The position numbers and the translations under genes are program-made. 42,718 bases of DNA from Clostridiales bacterium (GTDB lineage Bacteria > Bacillota > Clostridia > Peptostreptococcales > Anaerovoracaceae). The stretch is from assembly GCA_009782285.1 (NCBI GenBank), contig WRJK01000013.1, positions 1 through 42,718 on the forward strand, given 5' to 3'. This document shows, one piece after another, positions 25,296 to 36,600 of the stretch; the first letter of the stretch is position 1, and each line of letters starts with the position of its first letter. The notes under the pieces are model-generated. The model was not told where the DNA came from, did no database searches, and worked only from the letters and a program-made list of their open reading frames with translations.

Positions 25296-26639
25296 TTGAT
25301 CATAAAACGGAAAATATATCAAAAAATGCTTAACTGGAAACGGACTAGCAACGGCGCAAGCGCACTATTGATAAAAGGTGCGCGACGGGTAGGAAAGAGT
25401 TTTATTTGCGAACAATTTGGGAAAAACGAATACAAAAGTCTTATTATAATTGATTTTGCTAATGTCTCAGGAGAGATAACGGATGTCTTTGAACATGAAA
25501 GCACTAACCTAGACTTTTTTTTCAACAAAATTTCAACTTATTACGGCGTTAAACTCCATAAACGAGAAAGTCTCATTGTGTTCGATGAAGTTCAGCGATA
25601 TCCGAAAGCGCGGCAGTTAATAAAATATCTGGTGGCAGATGGCCGATACGACTATGTAGAAACAGGTTCGCTTATCTCGCTTAAGCAACATGTCAAGGAC
25701 ATAGTGATTCCCTCGGAAGAGGAATCAATCGAGATGCACCCTCTTGATTTTGAAGAATTTCTATGGGCTATGGACGATCAAACTTTAGTGCCGTATGTGC
25801 GCGATTGCTTTGAACAAGTAAAACCTTTAGGCCCGGCATTGCATCGCAAGATAATGAATGATTTCCGCCAATTTCTTTTGGTTGGAGGTATGCCGCAGGC
25901 TGTTTTGGAATATGCGAACAGTAAAGACTTTGCCGCCGTCGATCTGGTAAAGCAAAGGATTTTGGTACTGTACAGAAACGATATTTCAAAGTTTGCCAGA
26001 CAATACGAAAGCAGAGTAAACGCAATCTATGACAATATCCCCGGGCAGTTGGCAAAGAAGGAAAAAATGTACAAACTCTCGTCAATCAGCAAAGATGCCA
26101 GGATGCGAAGATATGAAGATGCGTTCATGTGGCTTTCCGACGCCATGATTGTTAACCCATGCTTCAATACTACGGACCCCGGTATTGGACTTGCGCTGAG
26201 TAGCGATAACAGTACGCAAAAGATATATATGGCTGATACCGGGCTGCTTATATCGCATGCTTTCAGGGATAACGAGTACATCGACAACGAACTGTACCGT
26301 GCAATATTGTTTGACAAGCTTGGCATAAATGAAGGCATGATTATGGAAAACGCAGTGGCTCAGTTGCTGAGATCCAGCGGCCACCGCCTGTATTTCTATT
26401 CGAGATACGATAGCAGCAATAGACAAAACACAATGCAGATTGATTTTATTATAACCAAGGACAAAAAAGTCAGCCCTATCGAGGTCAAGTCGTCCGGTTA
26501 CCGGGAACACTCGTCCCTTGACAAGTTTAGGAGCAAATTCTCGTCAAAACTCGGCAATGCCTATGTCCTGTACCAAAAAGATGTTGTGGTCAAAGATGGT
26601 ATCATTCATTTGCCGCTCTATATGGGGATGTTTTTGTAG
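25296..26639 (+). CDS. AAA_14/DUF4143-type ATPase
   Basis: 447 residues. LLIKGARRVGKSFI is the Walker A (GARRVGKS, about residues 27-34) and SLIVFDEVQRYPKARQLIKYL the Walker B with its DEVQ/IQ signature, together the AAA_14 domain. The middle (VLYRNDISKFA, MADTGLLISHAF) and the C-terminal IDFIITKDKKVSPIEVKSSG match DUF4143, a restriction-endonuclease-like fold with a D...ExK motif. This family is widespread and often multicopy; its function is unknown. It starts at TTG 25296, eight bases after GGAGG. Base composition is lower in GC than its neighbours, and short repeats flank it, both consistent with acquisition. Confidence 0.88.
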   Translation: MIIKRKIYQKMLNWKRTSNGASALLIKGARRVGKSFICEQFGKNEYKSLIIIDFANVSGEITDVFEHESTNLDFFFNKISTYYGVKLHKRESLIVFDEVQRYPKARQLIKYLVADGRYDYVETGSLISLKQHVKDIVIPSEEESIEMHPLDFEEFLWAMDDQTLVPYVRDCFEQVKPLGPALHRKIMNDFRQFLLVGGMPQAVLEYANSKDFAAVDLVKQRILVLYRNDISKFARQYESRVNAIYDNIPGQLAKKEKMYKLSSISKDARMRRYEDAFMWLSDAMIVNPCFNTTDPGIGLALSSDNSTQKIYMADTGLLISHAFRDNEYIDNELYRAILFDKLGINEGMIMENAVAQLLRSSGHRLYFYSRYDSSNRQNTMQIDFIITKDKKVSPIEVKSSGYREHSSLDKFRSKFSSKLGNAYVLYQKDVVVKDGIIHLPLYMGMFL

Positions 26640-26683
26640 TGTGTTATCCGTCGATATCGTGACAATATTACATATTACTTCTC

Positions 26684-26705
26684 GCGGTTTCGTGACAGCT
26701 ATAAT
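26684..26705 (+). repeat. Flanking repeat, right copy, with -10 element
   Basis: GCGGTTTCGTGACAGC (26684-26699), directly followed by TATAAT (26700-26705). Compared with the left copy, GATGC is missing before TATAATA. The TATAAT is the likely -10 for the methyltransferase gene 90 bases downstream; its -35 is poor. Confidence 0.6.
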
Positions 26706-26795
26706 ATTTGCGGCCTCACCGGATAAAGCTTGCATTAATTGCAGACAAAGGTTATTATAAGTTATGAACAACAACATTTTGCAGGAGGTAAATGA

Positions 26796-27596
26796 ATGAT
26801 TATTATTGGTGAAAAAATCAACAGCACGCTTAAAGCGATAAGGCCAGCGATCGAAAACTACGATGCTGACGCAGTAGCGGATCTTGCCAAGCGGCAATTT
26901 GAAGCCGGGGCGGACTACATCGACATCAATGCGGGGGTTTTTGTCGACGATGAGCCGGAAAGGCTGGCATGGCTCGCAAAGACGGTACAGGACACAGTGG
27001 ACGCGCCGCTCACGATAGACTCCCCAAGCGCAGTGGCCATCCGCAAGGCTTTGGAAGCCAACAGGAACCCAAAAGTGATGATCAACTCCATCACAGACGA
27101 GCCGGCTAGGTTCAACGAGGTAATGCCTCTTGTGGTAGAATTCAAGACAAGCATCGTGGCGCTTTGCATGGACGCGACCGGAATGCCGGAAACAGCGGGC
27201 GACAGGCTTTCCATAGCGGAGAGGCTGATTGAAAAGCTGACAAAGGAAGGCGTCGCTCTGGAGGACATTTACATCGACCCGCTGGTGAGGCCCATCAGCA
27301 CCGGCATACACTACGGGAACGTGGCCATTGACACTATCCGCGAAGTGAGGAAGGAGTTTCCCGGGGTGCACGTTTCGTGCGGGTTGAGCAACATATCCTA
27401 CAGCCTCCCGGCAAGGAAGCTGATAAACCAGGCGTTCCTGATAGCGGCTATAGGTGCCGGCATGGACGGGGCGATCATCGACCCGATGGACAAAAAGCTG
27501 GTGTCTATGATATACGCAGCCGAGGCGCTGTTCGGGCGCGACAATTACTGCAAGAACTACCTTAAGAAGTACCGAAGCGGGGAAATCGAAGCATAG
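26796..27596 (+). CDS. Methyltetrahydrofolate:corrinoid protein methyltransferase
   Basis: 266 residues of the pterin-binding TIM barrel family. Visible motifs: IIIGEKINSTLK, GADYIDINAG (conserved Asp and Asn), APLTIDSPSAVAIRKAL, KVMINSIT and VHVSCGLSNISYSLPARKLINQAFL, as in AcsE/MetH-type and MtgA-type enzymes. The reaction moves a methyl group between tetrahydrofolate and a cob(I)alamin protein, as in the Wood-Ljungdahl pathway or glycine-betaine/methylamine use. No corrinoid protein gene is adjacent, so the partner is encoded elsewhere. ATG 26796 follows GGAGG closely. The gene is alone and ends at a strong terminator. Confidence 0.92.
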   Translation: MIIIGEKINSTLKAIRPAIENYDADAVADLAKRQFEAGADYIDINAGVFVDDEPERLAWLAKTVQDTVDAPLTIDSPSAVAIRKALEANRNPKVMINSITDEPARFNEVMPLVVEFKTSIVALCMDATGMPETAGDRLSIAERLIEKLTKEGVALEDIYIDPLVRPISTGIHYGNVAIDTIREVRKEFPGVHVSCGLSNISYSLPARKLINQAFLIAAIGAGMDGAIIDPMDKKLVSMIYAAEALFGRDNYCKNYLKKYRSGEIEA

Positions 27597-27637
27597 CTTT
27601 CCATTCAAGACATGAGAACACACCATTTTGTACACCT

Positions 27638-27663
27638 GGCGGCGCAAGCCGCCTTTTTGTTGT
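27638..27663 (+). terminator. Rho-independent terminator after the methyltransferase
   Basis: GGCGGC (27638-27643), loop GCAA, GCCGCC (27648-27653), then TTTTTGTTGT. A six-pair all-GC stem with a stable GNRA-type tetraloop and a T tract, 42 bases after the stop codon. Confidence 0.88.
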
Positions 27664-27741
27664 ACAATGGCGCCGATGTCAAATTAAACGCTCCCGCGAT
27701 TAAAAAAAGCGGGGGCCAGTGAAAAGGAGGATAGGAAAGAA

Positions 27742-30609
27742 ATGAAAAACAGGAGAAAACTGCAAAAGGCGCTGTCGTTCTTATTGACGGCAGCACTCGT
27801 CGCAACAATGGCCCCAGCGGTGGCGTTCATGGCGGCAAACTCAGACAACGCAGCAAAGGGAACGGAAGACGCTTTCGGTTTAATGTACGACAGCGACGTT
27901 GCTGCGATGGCAAAGGTCAGGGCCATTGTGGAAACATCCGTGAGGGGAGCGAAAAAAGAACAACTGATGGCAGAAATCGAGGGGGTGCTCGTCAAAGGCG
28001 GCACCAGCAAAGGCGTGGAACTGGCCATGCCCGGCGAAGCGAGGCGCAGGGTGGAGCTGGCTGTCGAGCAATCAAGAGAAGACCGCTTTATTGTCGCGTA
28101 CAAAGAGGGCGCCGGCGACATACGAGGCTTGGCAGGCGAACACGGCATCGCCCAGTCGAACCGAATTGACGGCAGGACAGAGGTTTGGGTCATGTGCGAA
28201 AAAACGAACCCGGCAGAGCTTGCTGCTGCGCTCAGGGCGAACGGCGCAGACAGCCAGATAAGGTACGTACAGCCGGATTTCAGCATGGTGCCTTTCTCCG
28301 AAGAAGCCGGCTCCGGCGCAAGCGCGCAGGAAGAGCTGCTGCTTGGACTTGAGGTGAATGATGAATCCAGCGGCGCGCTGCAGGACGGCAATGAAGTTGT
28401 TGTGGCCCTGCTCGACTCAAAAATCGACACGTCCCACGACGGCTTGGCCGGCTGCTTCGCGCCGGGCTGGGATTTCACCATGAACAGCAGCGACGTTTTT
28501 TCTGACGGGGCGGAAGCAAGGCATGCAACTTCGCTGGCGGGCGTGATCAAGAATGCATCGGGCGGAAGCGCGAAGATCATGCCGCTGGTAATATTTGACA
28601 CTTACGGGCGGGCAAGGACAAGCAGCATTATTGAAGCCCTGGCCTTTGCCGAAGCCAACGGGGCAAGCATTGCCAATTGCTCGTTCGGAAGCAGCGAATG
28701 CAACATTGCGCTGAAAGAAGCAATGGAAAGCTCAAGCCTCTTCATATCGTGCGCCGTGGGCAATTCGCGGCAGGACCTTGGCGAGAAGCCCGTTTTCCCG
28801 GCCTGTTTCAGGCTAGGCAACCTAGCCGGCGTAGCCAGTGCGAACGCAGATTCGTCAATAAGCTATTTCAGCAACTACAGCGGCGCAGACATAGCGGCAA
28901 GGGGAAGGGACGTCTACAGCACGCTGCCCGGGAACTCTTACGGGAAAACGAGCGGGACGTCGATGGCGGCTGCAGAAGTCTCGGGGTCCGCTGCAGCCGT
29001 GCTGAGCCTTGACGGAAGCCTTGACGCGGCAGCGCTCAAAAGCAGGCTCGTCAGAACCGGGGACAAGCTTGCGCACCTTAAAAACAAGGTGACTGACGGG
29101 CGAAGGCTCAATTTGGAAAACGCCCTCGCGGATATCGAGCAAACAGAGGAGACGACAGCAGAATACGCCGACGACTTCGACGCCCACGGCTGGCAGCCTT
29201 CGCAGGAGGGCCGCTACGGCCTGTTTTCAGGGGGGGCCGGCCCTGCCGGCATCTCTGCGGGCAACCTCCACAGCTTGGTTGCGATGGACGACCAAAGCGT
29301 TTGGAGCTTTGGCGACAACACCTTCGGGGAGCTTGGCGACGGCAGCGCGGCCGGCGCCGCCCTCCCTGTGCAGGTGGTCGGCATTAGCGACGCAGTGGCG
29401 GTGTCCGCAGGGGGCAGCCATTCGCTGGCCCTCACGGCAGGCGGCTCAGTGCTCGCCTGGGGCGACAACAGCTTCTACCAGCTTGGGATCGGGTACGACG
29501 GCGGGGAAGCGCCGGTGCCAAACGAAACCCCTGACCTTGACGGCATTGTAAAAATATCTGCGGGCGGGCTCCACAATTTAGCCTTGGATTCGTTTGGAAT
29601 ATGCTGGAGCTGGGGCGACAGCGAATTCGGCCAAGCCGGCCAAGGGAGGCGGGGCGACCCGTTCCGCCCATGGCCGCAGCAGATGGTTGAAATAGCAGGC
29701 ATTGCGGACATCGCCGCAGGCGCTTACCACAGCCTTGCGCTCAGCACGGAAGGCGTTGTGTACGCCTGGGGGAGGAACGACTCCGGCCAGCTCGGGGACG
29801 GGACTTGCGACGACACCGAATACCCTGTTGAAGTGCTGGGGCTGCCTGAAATAGCGGCAATATCGGCAGGAGGGGCCCACAGCGCCGCCCTTGACGTCAA
29901 TGGCGGCATTTGGACGTGGGGCGGCAACAGCTTCTGCCAGCTCGGCGCCGACTCGCTGGGGACCAATGCCCCAATTGAAGTCGAAAGCCTAAGCGGGGCA
30001 ACAGGGGTGTCAGCCGGGGCGCTCCACAGCATAGCCTTGACTGACGGTAACCTGCTTTATGGCTGGGGTTGCAACGAGCAAAAACAAGCCGGCGAGCCCG
30101 GAGGATACCCAACGGTGGCTTATCCGCAAATGATAGGGAATTTTGCAGACGCTGCGGACATGTCAGCCGGGGGCTTCCACAACTTGGTGCTAAAGGCAGA
30201 CGGAAGCCTTTGGGCCTTTGGGGACAATTCCAGCGGGCAGCTGGGCGACGGCAGCTTAACCGGTTCGGCCGAGCCGGTACTGGTATGGGGCGGCGGCTCG
30301 CCGCCCAGCGCAGGCAATTCTTTTGCCATCGGCGCGGTTTCCGGCACGGAATACGTGGTAGCGGTCAGGGCAGACAGCGTAAACAGCTTTGCGAACATGG
30401 AAATAACCTTGAGCTACGATACGTCGGTGTTCGACTTCAAGTCGGCAAAGGGCTTGCTCTCGGAGGCGCCTGTCCAAGGTGCGCCGGGGGAGATGACGTT
30501 TACGGTGGGCAAGGCAGTCCCCCTTGGGAAAGCTTACAGCGGGGCGATAGGGCTGGTCACCCTCAAGGCTAAAAAGACCGCAAACAGCACCGTTCAAATA
30601 TCAAACTGA
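27742..30609 (+). CDS. Secreted subtilase with seven-blade RCC1 propeller
   Basis: 955 residues. The signal peptide is residues 1 to about 30 (KNRRKLQKALSFLLTAALVATMAP). An inhibitor-I9-like prosegment follows at about 113-182 (DRFIVAYKEG ... IRYVQPDFSM). The S8 peptidase domain carries Asp225 (LLDSKID), His261 (RHATSLAGV), Asn341 (AVGNS) and Ser407 (SGTSMAAAEVSG), so the catalytic set is complete although the His motif is unusual. Seven RCC1 repeats (about 500-850) each carry AGxxHSLAL...WGxNxxGQLG, enough for one closed beta-propeller. The C-terminal 100 residues (ITLSYDTSVFDF, VTLKAKK) resemble a cohesin-like beta-sandwich. There is no LPXTG anchor, so it may be released or bound non-covalently. 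It is a paralogue of the next gene's N-terminus. AAAGGAGG lies upstream of ATG 27742. Confidence 0.88.
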   Translation: MKNRRKLQKALSFLLTAALVATMAPAVAFMAANSDNAAKGTEDAFGLMYDSDVAAMAKVRAIVETSVRGAKKEQLMAEIEGVLVKGGTSKGVELAMPGEARRRVELAVEQSREDRFIVAYKEGAGDIRGLAGEHGIAQSNRIDGRTEVWVMCEKTNPAELAAALRANGADSQIRYVQPDFSMVPFSEEAGSGASAQEELLLGLEVNDESSGALQDGNEVVVALLDSKIDTSHDGLAGCFAPGWDFTMNSSDVFSDGAEARHATSLAGVIKNASGGSAKIMPLVIFDTYGRARTSSIIEALAFAEANGASIANCSFGSSECNIALKEAMESSSLFISCAVGNSRQDLGEKPVFPACFRLGNLAGVASANADSSISYFSNYSGADIAARGRDVYSTLPGNSYGKTSGTSMAAAEVSGSAAAVLSLDGSLDAAALKSRLVRTGDKLAHLKNKVTDGRRLNLENALADIEQTEETTAEYADDFDAHGWQPSQEGRYGLFSGGAGPAGISAGNLHSLVAMDDQSVWSFGDNTFGELGDGSAAGAALPVQVVGISDAVAVSAGGSHSLALTAGGSVLAWGDNSFYQLGIGYDGGEAPVPNETPDLDGIVKISAGGLHNLALDSFGICWSWGDSEFGQAGQGRRGDPFRPWPQQMVEIAGIADIAAGAYHSLALSTEGVVYAWGRNDSGQLGDGTCDDTEYPVEVLGLPEIAAISAGGAHSAALDVNGGIWTWGGNSFCQLGADSLGTNAPIEVESLSGATGVSAGALHSIALTDGNLLYGWGCNEQKQAGEPGGYPTVAYPQMIGNFADAADMSAGGFHNLVLKADGSLWAFGDNSSGQLGDGSLTGSAEPVLVWGGGSPPSAGNSFAIGAVSGTEYVVAVRADSVNSFANMEITLSYDTSVFDFKSAKGLLSEAPVQGAPGEMTFTVGKAVPLGKAYSGAIGLVTLKAKKTANSTVQISN

Positions 30610-30678
30610 GCCGGAGGCAATTGGAAACCGGCCATCAATACAAGAAAATGCGAGAACACACGCAATCAGGAGGATGAA

Positions 30679-33600
30679 ATGAAAAAGGGAATACTTAGAA
30701 GAACACTAAGCGTTGCACTGGCCGTCTGCTTCGCTATGGCAGGCATGCCGTCGGAAGCTCTGGCGAAAGCAGCCGCTGAAGAGGCGGAATTCAAAAAGAT
30801 ACTCAAAGCGTTTGACGAAGGCGAAAAGAACGTCTTTGACCCGGAAAGCGCAAAGGGCAAAAGCGAAGGCGCAGCCGGGCTTGGCACGGAAGCATACAGC
30901 GTCGGCGCGGAAGCGGCGGAGTACGTGACGGACAGGTTCATCGTGAAGTACAAAGAAGACAGCCATGCGCTGGGCGCTGTGAAGGCCGAAGCAAGCGAGG
31001 CGAGAAGCGCTCAGAAAGATCCGCTCGCCGGAGGGGAAAAGTCCAAGCCGGCGGCAGCCGAAAGGGCAAGCGTCGACCCAGCCACGGCGGGGTTCGCCGA
31101 TACGGCAGCGTCGGCTGAGTTCATCGAGAAGGGCAGCCTGCTCGTGCTGCAGACAACGGAGGAAATGACGTTCAGCGAATTTTTGGGCACGCCGGACGCG
31201 CAGCGGGCGAGGGGTGAAATATCGTATATTCAGCCTGACTATATGATGGAAGAAGCTGCGCTTGACCCGTATTTATCAGAACTGTGGGGCCACAGCCAGA
31301 CTTACAACCCGGCTGATTTTGCCGAAGACACATTTTTGCCTGACGAAGGCGCAATAACAAGCTCGCCGTATAGAATGGATGCAAGCGTAATTGAGGCATG
31401 GGAGACTACAAAAGGCGAAGGAGTAATAGTAGCGATCATTGATTCAGGAGTTGACGCAGAACATGAGGACCTTGTTGAGAATTTGCTGCAGAGCTACGAC
31501 TTTACCAGCGCAACAGGCAGCTCGGGCGAGGAATGGGAAAGTGACAAATTGCATGGGTCGCATGTCGCAGGAATTGTCGCAGCGGTGGAAGGGAACGGCA
31601 TTGGGGTAGCAGGAGTGGCGCCAAAGGCCGGGATTTTATCGTTGAAGGCTTTTCGAAACGGGATAGCGTATTCAAGTGACATAATAATGGCAATTGAGGT
31701 GGCTGAGGCAAGCGGCGCACGCATTGTGAATTGCAGTTTCGGCAGTTTTTATGATAATAGAGCATTGTTTGAAGCAATTGAAGGGAGCAGCATGGTTTTT
31801 GTCTGCTCGTCAGGCAATCAGCTCGTGAATGTAGATAAATATCCTGTATACCCATCGTCTGCCAAACTTGACAACGTGATATCGGTTACGTCCATTGAAA
31901 GGGACGGCAGGCTAAGTCCGTTTGCGAATTACGGTGAAACAGTTGACATCGCCGCGCCGGGAAGCGAGGTGTGCAGTACGATTCCAAACAACGGCTACGG
32001 CTGTATGGACGGCACTTCGATGGCTGCGGCGTACGTGTCAGGAACCTGTGCGCTTGTGGCATCGCTTGACGCAAGCAAGACGGCAGCTCAGATAAAAGAA
32101 AGGGTAATCGAATCGGCTGACCGAATCACAGGGCTTGACGGCAAGGTGAAAAATGGCAAAAAATTGAACGCCAGCTATGCGGTTTCTAGCAACTCAGCCC
32201 CGAACACAACAGTAATCGAAATTGCTGACGACAGAGAATTCCCCGATTATTCGCCATACGGAGACGAGCCGGATGGGTACAGTCTTTTTTCTGAAAACCA
32301 TGTCAGCATAAGGGCACCGATGACAACACCGAGGTACGGAATCGGAGTCGTAAGCTATGACGACAAAGTCTATGCGATTGGCGGGATAGGCGTCGGTGGT
32401 GTTTACAGCAATAAGGTAGAAGTTTACGACCCCAAGACAGACGCCTGGGAGGAAAAAGCAGGCATGCCGACCGCATGCAGCTATTTCGGTGTAACCGTTA
32501 TAGACAATTTGATTTATATTATTGGCGGCTACAACGGAGGATTGCTGAACAAAGTTCAGGTTTACAATGCAGAAATAGATGAATGGGAGTCTATGCCCCC
32601 GTCACACAACATGCCAATCCCGATGTTTGCGTTCACTGCAACCGCGCACAACGGGAAAATATATGCGGTAGGCGGCTTGAGGACCGGCACCAATCATCCA
32701 TTGATAGCACGTTCAGACTTGTTCGAATACACCCCCAGTACAGGTGCATGGGTGCTTAAGCACACCGGCGCGTTAATGCCGAGGGCGAACCATGTTGCGG
32801 CATTGAGCGGCGACTTGTTGTATCTAGACGGAGGCCAAAGAAGCTATGGCGGTCTGCTGACCCCAGCAGAGGTTGTACACAACCTTGAGGAGAACACAGC
32901 TCGCCAAAATGGCCATACAAAGGTTAGAACCATGGATGCGGCTTCTTTCAATATCGGGAACTGGCTAGTTTATTCAGGAGGTAAAAGCACGTTTGGCTAT
33001 ATGTATGAGAGCAACATATACAGCAAGGACTTATCGGTATCCAATACGATGGAAGCGATTAAAGCAGCAAGCATGTATGTACCAAGGGCGGGGCACGGCA
33101 TGTGCGAAATTGACGGCAGGCTCTACATCGTCGGAGGTGAAAACCCAAAGGGCATAGTAGCCACCACCGAAGAATTGGATCTGGGTTGGGGGAGCGTAAC
33201 TGCACTTCCGGTTGAAATCAAGAAATTTACCCCCGTCGAGTGTGAGGGGAAACTGTACATAATCGGCGGAGAAAGGCTGATTGACAGCCAGAACAGGCGA
33301 GTTAAAACTGTTTACGAGTACGACCCGGCAACCAAGTCATGGAATGGCATGCAGGACATGCCGACTTTCTTGGAAGCCTTCGCAGTTGGCACGGCATATG
33401 GGAAGATATACGTGTTCGGAGGGAAAACATGTGGCACGGACATAGGTGCATCTGTTGAAACAGATGCGGTGTATGAGTTTGATCCGTCATCCGACACTTG
33501 GAATTCAAAAGCTCCGCTTGCAAGTGCCCGGTTCAACTTCAGCGCGGTTGAGCACAAAGGTAAAATACTGCTTGCAGGAGGGCAGATTGGGAACTCGGTA

Positions 33601-36600
33601 CTGAACGATGTTATAGTATTCGACCCATTGAGCAACTCTTGGCAGCCGAAAAACAATTTGCCGTTCAACATATCGAACAATTTCATTACAACCCTTCACG
33701 AGAAAATCCATATAATTGGCGAAACAACGTCAGGTGGAATCACAACGGGCATTGTATTGGAATACGACGAGCTGGGTGACTCATGGAGGGTGGAAAGCGA
33801 TTTTGGCGCTGCGTCCACGCCATACAAAAACCACATAGCTAATTCTTACGGCAGCTTGTTTGACTACAGCACGGCGGGCGGGCGCAGCATTTTCCGGAAA
33901 TATGACCCTGTTTCTGAGAAAACTTTGACGTACGAGTCATTTTTGCCTTACAGCTGCATTCACAACGTAATGAGCTTCAATAACAAAGCATACATGTTCA
34001 TTGGCCCCGAAGGTGGATATACGACTGAGATAGCTGTGCACAGGCCACCGGTGAACGTTTGGGGGGACACTTCCGGAGGAAGCAGCCAACTGGCAGACAT
34101 GGGGCTTGTCGTCAGCGGCGGCGATATTATCCGCATTGGTGGGTTGAAGGAAGGGGAATACGGCTACCACGTGCCCTCTGATACTACTTGCAACATATCA
34201 ATGGGGTTGCAGTTGCAACCCATGAAATACGCACGCGCAGGGCTTGCAGTAGGTGAAATTAACGGGAAAATATACGCAGCGGGCGGAAGGGATGGCATCG
34301 AGGAAGGCTATGTGGGGAGCAGGCACGTTGACTACAACACAGCAGTACAGTATCTAGAGGAATACAACCCATCGACAAACACGTGGTTGACGAAGCAGCC
34401 ACTGCCGATAAAGTTGACTGACATGGCGTATGCGGTGAGCGAGGGCAAGCTGTACCTGTTTGGTGGGCACAGAGACAATGGAAGCGTGGTTAACACTACG
34501 TATATATACAACCCATCAAGCAATAGTTGGACAACCGGAGCCAGCATGTCCGCAGCAAGGTACGCCTGCAGTGCGGCAAAACTGTCCGACGGGAACATTT
34601 ACATTGTTGGCGGCTACAACAGCGCAGGCGTACCGACAAACAAAGTTGAAGCGTACGACCCTGTAGCCAATCAATGGCTCACAAAAAGCGACATGCCAGA
34701 GGCGCTTGCGCACCAAGCGGTGGCTGGCATGAACAATTTGTACGCATTTGGCGGAATTAATGCTTCGGAGGCTAAACCGTTCATATACGAATATAGCCCT
34801 TCCGTTGACAAATGGACAAACTACGTTGGACCAGGCCCTGCATTGTACGGGTCAGGCGCAATAATCACAAACGATTTCCTGTATTTGCTGGGTGGGCTGG
34901 ACATTACCGCTGAATTCTTCAACTTGTCCTACTACTTCCCGTTCGGGTCCTTGAACTCGGAATACCTGCATTTTGGCGATGAAAACATCAACCCTTCGGG
35001 CAACTTCGCTAGGACCTGCGTGGACATGGAGTACGCGGCGCCGGGGTTCAACATGGTGTTCTCCAGGACGTACAACTCGGGCGACGACCGGGAAAGCAGC
35101 ATCAGCAGGGGCTGGACGTTCGGGTTCGAGTCCAAGCTCGCTGAGGAGGGGAACAGCCTCGTGGCGAGGCTCCCGAACGGCGGCGGCGTGACTTTCAGCG
35201 TCGACGCGGCTGGGGGGTACACGGCCAGGGACTCAAGGTGCAGCCTTGTGGAGCAGCCTGACGGCACGAGGGTGCTCACCACCCAGGACCAGTACTCCTA
35301 CGGGTACAACTTGGACGGGGGCATGGTTTGGATGAAGGACAGGAACGGCAACGCCGTCACCATCACCCTGAACGGCAGCGGGCAGGTCACGGCCATACAG
35401 GACACGGCAGGCAAGCTGAGCAGCGTGGCCTATTCAAACAACCGCATCAGCCAAGTGACGGACCCGATAGGGCGCACGGTTGGCTACGCCTACGACGGCT
35501 CCGGCAGGCTGGAAACCGTAACTGGCCCAAGCGGGCGCACCAGCGGGTACGAGTACGACAATGAGGGCTACCTTTGCACGGTAAAGGACGCATGCGGCAA
35601 CGCGGCCGAAACGGTAACCTACTACCCGAAGAACATGGACGAGCCCGCGCCAAAGGTGAGCACGGTCACGGACGCATCCGGCAAAACCGAGGCCTACGCC
35701 TACGACAAGCAGGAGGGGAAGATCACCGTCACCGACAACAACGGCAGGTCCACGGCCAAGTGGTTCGACAAGATGCTGTACCCAGTAAGGGAACTGGACG
35801 CCGAGAACAGGGAAACGAGGACCGCCTACAACGAAACCGGCGGCGTCAACAAGTACGGCGAGGTGAAGTCGTTCACAGACAGGGCGGGGAACACCACCTA
35901 CTTCGACAGGGACGAAAACGGGAACGTCACGAGGCAGGTCAACCCAGACGGAAGCATGAGGGAGTTCACCTACGACAGCTGGAACAACGTCCTGTCCGAG
36001 AAAGACGAAGAAGGGAAGAAAACCTTCCACGCCTACGACGCGGGCGGCGCCAACCTGGTCAAAACCGCCCGGCCGCTGAACGGGGTGGACGAGTATTCAA
36101 GCAGCGGCCCGCAGGGCGGCTTCGCAATCGAGGAGTACGAGTACTACACCGCCCAAGAGTCGGTGGTCGTGTTTGGAAGGACCATATTAGGAGTGCTGAA
36201 GATAAAGAGGGACCCGAACGGGTTCGCCACGAAGTACTTCTACTCAAGCAGCGGCTACGTCAACACGGTGACGAACGCGCTGAACAAGGCTACGCTGTAC
36301 CAGACCAACATGATAGGCTGGGTGAAGAAGGAAACGAGCGCGGCGGGCTACGTCACAAGCTACTGGTACGACAGGGACGGGCGCGTAATAAAGAAAGTGC
36401 TCGACGCAGGCGAGACCGAGAGGACCGTCTACGACGGCAGGGGGAACGTGGCGCAGAAAATAGCGCCGGGGCAGTACCTTGCAGGGAGCGACTTGACCTC
36501 CTTCAGCACAAGCTCCAACATGGCAACGGACGCGGACGCCTACGGTGCGCCTTCTCACGGGTACAGGTACGATTACTACCCAAGCGGCCAGCTCCAAAGG

